Source: Candidatus Poribacteria bacterium
GTDB lineage: Bacteria > Poribacteria > WGA-4E > WGA-3G
Direction of reading: 5' to 3'
Assembly (NCBI GenBank): GCA_026713385.1
Contig: JAPOOP010000634.1
Span: 1 to 37,168, forward strand
DNA: 37,168 bases
Shown here: piece after piece, positions 34,241 through 37,168 of the stretch
How positions within the stretch are numbered: position 1 is the first letter of the stretch
Layout of the letters: every line of letters begins with the position of its first letter
Translations under genes and position numbers: made by a program
The notes under the pieces: model-generated
The model's database searches: none
Told to the model about the DNA's origin: nothing
The model's input: the letters and a program-made list of their open reading frames with translations, nothing else

Positions 34241-35629
34241 CTAACCTAAATTCGGTCGCGTCATATCCCCCGGCAAAACAAGTTCATCAAACGCCTCACC
34301 TGTTAGCACCTCAAGGGCAATAGCTGCCTCGCGCAGTGTACCTCCGTGTTCATGCGCATATTGCGCAACTTTGGCTGCCTTATCATATCCAATATGTGGA
34401 GTCAATGCCGTCACAAGCATCAGTGATTCCGAGAGGTGCCGCTCTATCGTTTCAGTATTCGGCACGATCCCTTCGACACAATTCTCGCGAAATGACTCAC
34501 TCGCATCACCGAGGAGCTGAATAGACTGTAAAGCGTTATGTGCCATCACAGGCATAAACACATTCAGTTGCAATGCGCCATTCGCTCCCGCGAATGCCAA
34601 GGTTGTATCATTTCCCATTACCTGTGCACACACCATCGTAACGGCTTCACACTGTGTTGGGTTCACCTTTCCCGGCATAATCGAACTTCCCGGTTCCATC
34701 TCAGGTAACTGCAATTCACCAAGTCCGCATCGTGGTCCCGAAGCGAGCCATCGGATGTCGTTTGCAATCTTAAATAGGGCAACGGCGAACGTTTTCAAGG
34801 CACCGCTTGCACTTACAACTGCATCACGACACGCAAGTGCTTCAAATGCGTTCGGTGCGCGTTTGAGCTCATAGCCTGTTGTTTCCGATAGCCTCGCCAC
34901 AACCTGTGCTGTATAGTCCGGATGCGTGTTCAGCCCAGTTCCGACAGCTGTTCCACCAATGGGGAGTTCAGTGAGATGCGGCAGCGAGGCAGTAATACGT
35001 TGTTTTGCGGCAGCGAGTTGTTGTGTGTAAGCACTGAATTCCTGTCCGAGTGTGAGTGGCGTCGCATCCATCAAATGTGTTCGACCAATCTTAACAATCT
35101 CAGTGAATGCGGATGCCTTTTCCGCAAAGGCATCATGCAATGCACTCAGGCGCGGTAAGAGGTGCTCTTGGATCTGTCGGACCATTGCCAAATGGATGGC
35201 AGTTGGGAAGACATCGTTTGTGGATTGGGACTTGTTGACGTGATCATTCGGATGGATAGGATCTTTACTGCCCAACTCGCCGCCCAGCATCTCAATTGCA
35301 CGATTCGAGATGACCTCATTGACATTCATATTTGTTTGGGTTCCACTGCCTGTCTGCCAAATACGGAGCGGGAAGTGATCGTCTAATGTTCCGTTGATAA
35401 CTTCTTCTGCTGCGTCGCTGATCGCTTCAGCAAGTCGGCTTTCGAGCAAACCGAGGTCTGCATTGACGTGTGCGACCGCCTGTTTGATCGTACCAAGCGC
35501 CCATATCGCGGCACGTGGCAAGCGTTCTTCACCGATCTTAAAATTTTGGAGCGCACGTTGTGTTTGTGCCCCCCAATATCGGTCGTCTGGGACGTGAAGT
35601 GTCCCCATACTATCTGTTTCCGTTCGCAT
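34241..35629 (-). CDS. fumC: Fumarate hydratase, class II
   Basis: FumC interconverts fumarate and malate in the citric acid cycle and needs no iron-sulfur cluster. The 462-residue protein shows [60 protein letters not shown] (His185) and the superfamily signature [11 protein letters not shown] (314-324). The ATG at 35629 follows leader-repeat copy C, and a strong promoter lies about 180 nt upstream. The gene is convergent with rpoC and divergent from the aldolase-like gene. Confidence 0.97.
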   Translation of the reverse strand: MRTETDSMGTLHVPDDRYWGAQTQRALQNFKIGEERLPRAAIWALGTIKQAVAHVNADLGLLESRLAEAISDAAEEVINGTLDDHFPLRIWQTGSGTQTNMNVNEVISNRAIEMLGGELGSKDPIHPNDHVNKSQSTNDVFPTAIHLAMVRQIQEHLLPRLSALHDAFAEKASAFTEIVKIGRTHLMDATPLTLGQEFSAYTQQLAAAKQRITASLPHLTELPIGGTAVGTGLNTHPDYTAQVVARLSETTGYELKRAPNAFEALACRDAVVSASGALKTFAVALFKIANDIRWLASGPRCGLGELQLPEMEPGSSIMPGKVNPTQCEAVTMVCAQVMGNDTTLAFAGANGALQLNVFMPVMAHNALQSIQLLGDASESFRENCVEGIVPNTETIERHLSESLMLVTALTPHIGYDKAAKVAQYAHEHGGTLREAAIALEVLTGEAFDELVLPGDMTRPNLG

Positions 35630-35739
35630 TTTTTAATTTTACCTTGCGGTTCGGTGAGGGGGTTGTGTCAATAACGTCCCTTTTCGTAGACCTGCAGAAA
35701 CACCCAAGCAAAAACCCTGCGCCGTTGTTGCAGGCTACG
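35630..35739 (-). repeat. Leader repeat, copy C (5' leader of fumC)
   Basis: On the minus strand it reads CGTAGCCTGCAACAACGG, GCAGGGTTTTTGCTTGGG, TGTTTCTGCAGGTCTACG, a variable part, then ACCGAACCGCAAGG and an A/T-rich run to the ATG. CGTAGCCTGC pairs with GCAGG-T-CTACG, 10 bp with one bulge. The matching arm in copy A is shorter (AGG-T-CTACG). Confidence 0.75.
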
Positions 35740-35808
35740 TTTTTTAATTAAGAAAAGACACCTCGCAGCACACCTCCCTCGACTCCTTTCAATTTTAATT
35801 TTCCTATT

Positions 35809-35837
35809 ATTATACCATAGAAAAACAAAGGTGTCAA
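35809..35837 (-). promoter_or_regulatory. Consensus sigma70 promoter of fumC
   Basis: On the minus strand TTGACA (35837-35832) and TATAAT (35814-35809) are both perfect, with a 17-nt spacer. The message would carry leader-repeat copy C in its 5' untranslated region of about 170 nt. Confidence 0.8.
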
Positions 35838-35876
35838 AAAACAACCGTAACGCGGATCAATTCGTCCACTAAAAAT

Positions 35877-35905
35877 TTGCCATTTCGTTTTAGACATGGT
35901 ATAGT
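35877..35905 (+). promoter_or_regulatory. Sigma70-type promoter of the aldolase-like gene
   Basis: TTGCCA (35877-35882) and TATAGT (35900-35905) are spaced by 17 nt. The predicted leader, about 135 nt, includes copy B of the leader repeat. Confidence 0.6.
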
Positions 35906-35950
35906 TAAAGGATAGGCAAGTCGTTCAGGTGAAAATAATAGACGAAACCG

Positions 35951-36046
35951 GTAGCCTGCAACAACGGCGCAGGCGGATCTACGCAGAGGCACCTCAGTCC
36001 TCAAACCTGGCTAACCGAACCGCAAGGAATAATTAAAAAATAAAAA
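35951..36046 (+). repeat. Leader repeat, copy B (5' leader of the aldolase-like gene)
   Basis: It begins GTAGCCTGCAACAACGGCGC and lacks the TTTTTGCTTGGG core. It continues GGCGGATCTACGCAGAGGC and ends ACCGAACCGCAAGG plus an A/T-rich run. GTAGCCTGC can pair with GCAGG and the later CTAC, so the closing stem is kept although the core is lost. Confidence 0.7.
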
Positions 36047-37099
36047 ATGGATTCAACATTAACCAATCCGTATCTGACAAACACTTTAACAGCACCACCA
36101 CCGCAAAGTTATCGCTACGAGCACTGGCGAGAACGGGGGTATCATCCCGATCTGTGTCCGATTTCACCGGACAGCGAATGTGGGATGCTGATCGGACAGA
36201 TGGGCTGGGTCGGCGCGCATGCGCACGCTCACGAATATTTGTGGGCGACTGCTGGCAACATGGGCGCAGTTTTAACTGAAACGGTTCAGGATGCCTGTCT
36301 TATCCCTTACAATACCTCGCCACGTTACCAATTGCCACCCCAGATTATTGTTAAAGGGTTAGCTGGACGACATGTCCTGCTCACAAAGTCGGGTTCACGT
36401 CTGGATATGATTGGTATTGAACATCCGGCTCTCAATTTAACGCTCATTGAAGTTGAACCTGATGGTGTACATTATCGTATGCGCTTCGGCACGCCGGACC
36501 AAGCAACCTTAGATTTAAATCGCGACGGTATCACGCCGCCAGCACCGACAAGTGAGATGTTCCACTACCTTCTTATTTTTGAGCAGTTAGAAGAACTCGG
36601 GTTTAATACGCTTGTGCACTTGCAACCGAAGTTTTTGAATCTAATTTCTCGTACAGAACACGGTGCGCCTGATCGATTTTACAACTTCCTGAGAGGATAT
36701 GAACCGGAAACGCCTATTATATACGATGAATCCAGTGGTATTGGGTTCGTGGAAGAGAAAGCACCTGGCATCCCCGAATTATCTTATGAGAGTTTACGGC
36801 TTTTCCAGAATGGTGGGAATGCGGAGCGGCATATTCTTTATTGGGTAGGACACGGAACGTTTTCGCGCGGTAAAGATCTCCTTGATGCTTACAAACACGC
36901 AGAATATTTTGAATCCGCCGCGCGGATGGCATGGGAAGCAAATCAACAACGTGTTGATGCCCAAGCCTATACGGAGGAGATCGTCAGTTGTATCTTACGC
37001 GAATTTAACGCGAATCGCGAGGCATCTGCCCAACCAAATACTGGCTTTGAGGATGTCGATACACCAGTGCAATCTGACAACGTCTATAATTACCCGTAA
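36047..37099 (+). CDS. Class II aldolase/adducin-domain-like protein
   Basis: The 350-residue protein has a long N-terminal part with MGWVGAHAHAHEYLWATAGNMGAVLTE (about 50-78) and a C-terminal half like class II aldolases: MFHYLLIFEQLEELGFNTLVHLQPKFLNLIS, then HILYWVGHGTFSRGKDLLDAYKHAEYFESAARM. The class II zinc site normally uses H-x-H in the first segment and a His in the second. Here the first reads HLQ, so one ligand is replaced by Gln, while the GHG His is present. Catalytic activity is therefore uncertain. I do not know the substrate. ATG 36047 follows leader-repeat copy B. Confidence 0.65.
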   Translation: MDSTLTNPYLTNTLTAPPPQSYRYEHWRERGYHPDLCPISPDSECGMLIGQMGWVGAHAHAHEYLWATAGNMGAVLTETVQDACLIPYNTSPRYQLPPQIIVKGLAGRHVLLTKSGSRLDMIGIEHPALNLTLIEVEPDGVHYRMRFGTPDQATLDLNRDGITPPAPTSEMFHYLLIFEQLEELGFNTLVHLQPKFLNLISRTEHGAPDRFYNFLRGYEPETPIIYDESSGIGFVEEKAPGIPELSYESLRLFQNGGNAERHILYWVGHGTFSRGKDLLDAYKHAEYFESAARMAWEANQQRVDAQAYTEEIVSCILREFNANREASAQPNTGFEDVDTPVQSDNVYNYP

Positions 37100-37168
37100 T
37101 GGCTGTCAGCAGTAGGGAAACCGGTCTTGTGCCTGCCCAATTGGGTATCCACAAGAGATACCTCTACA

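Larger units (their letters stand above)
35630..36046. other. Divergent intergenic region between fumC and the aldolase-like gene
   Basis: The 417 nt hold leader-repeat copy C (minus strand) and copy B (plus strand) at the two edges, each running into a start codon. Back-to-back promoters lie at 35809-35837 (minus) and 35877-35905 (plus). I see no gene in it. Confidence 0.7.

Overview
The window is a bacterial chromosome segment of housekeeping genes with moderate GC. I see no phage, plasmid, CRISPR or intact insertion sequence. The organism cannot be fixed from the sequence alone. The split sucC/sucD, the archaeal/eukaryote-like ProS, the very large RNA polymerase inserts and the many dispersed intergenic repeats suggest an uncultivated, deep-branching lineage. 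'Candidatus Poribacteria' or a relative is my guess, held with low confidence.

Layout. (1) 1-5794, minus strand: a probable operon sucC-pgk-proS-sucD-panB (panB cut by the window edge) behind a TTGCAA-N17-TATAAT promoter. (2) 5909-6216, plus: a small membrane-protein locus that looks frameshifted. (3) 6266-14075, minus: tRNA-Pro(GGG), hom, yceD, rpmF, fabH, fabD, fabG, acpP, fabF, folK. This is the classic fatty-acid synthesis cluster, with plsX absent from its usual place between rpmF and fabH. (4) 14388-15242, minus: a sugar phosphate isomerase-like TIM-barrel gene with its own promoter. (5) 15352-21087, plus: a DUF1232 membrane protein, an HtrA/Deg protease, an MDR dehydrogenase behind a promoter overlapped by a 13-bp inverted repeat, and an EF-G gene outside any str operon. 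(6) 21094-22807, minus: a P1-family (DmpA-type) peptidase and a DUF4416 protein. (7) 23026-34227, plus: rpoB-rpoC behind a perfect-consensus promoter, closed by a strong terminator, without the usual rplKAJL genes upstream. (8) 34241-35837, minus: class II fumarase. (9) 35877-37099, plus: a class II aldolase/adducin-like protein.

The most striking features are these. RpoB (1731 aa) and RpoC (1899 aa) carry large inserts built from about 18 copies of a roughly 40-residue module. That module resembles a segment present in the N-terminal part of RpoC itself. About 12 copies lie inside the trigger-loop insertion site (SI3 position) of RpoC. Two REP-like palindromes are read in frame inside the second RpoB insert. 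A dispersed element of about 100 nt with a conserved CGTAG/CTACG stem and an AACCGCAAGG end sits directly before the start codons of proS, fumC and the aldolase-like gene, with shorter or rearranged relatives before fusA, sucD and acpP. Heptanucleotide repeats of the TCAGTTA type occur at several gene borders, including rpoB-rpoC.

In function, the segment joins central carbon metabolism (succinyl-CoA ligase, phosphoglycerate kinase, fumarase), pantothenate and folate steps, type II fatty-acid synthesis (pantothenate also feeds the ACP prosthetic group), translation (ProS, tRNA-Pro, L32, EF-G) and transcription (RpoB, RpoC).
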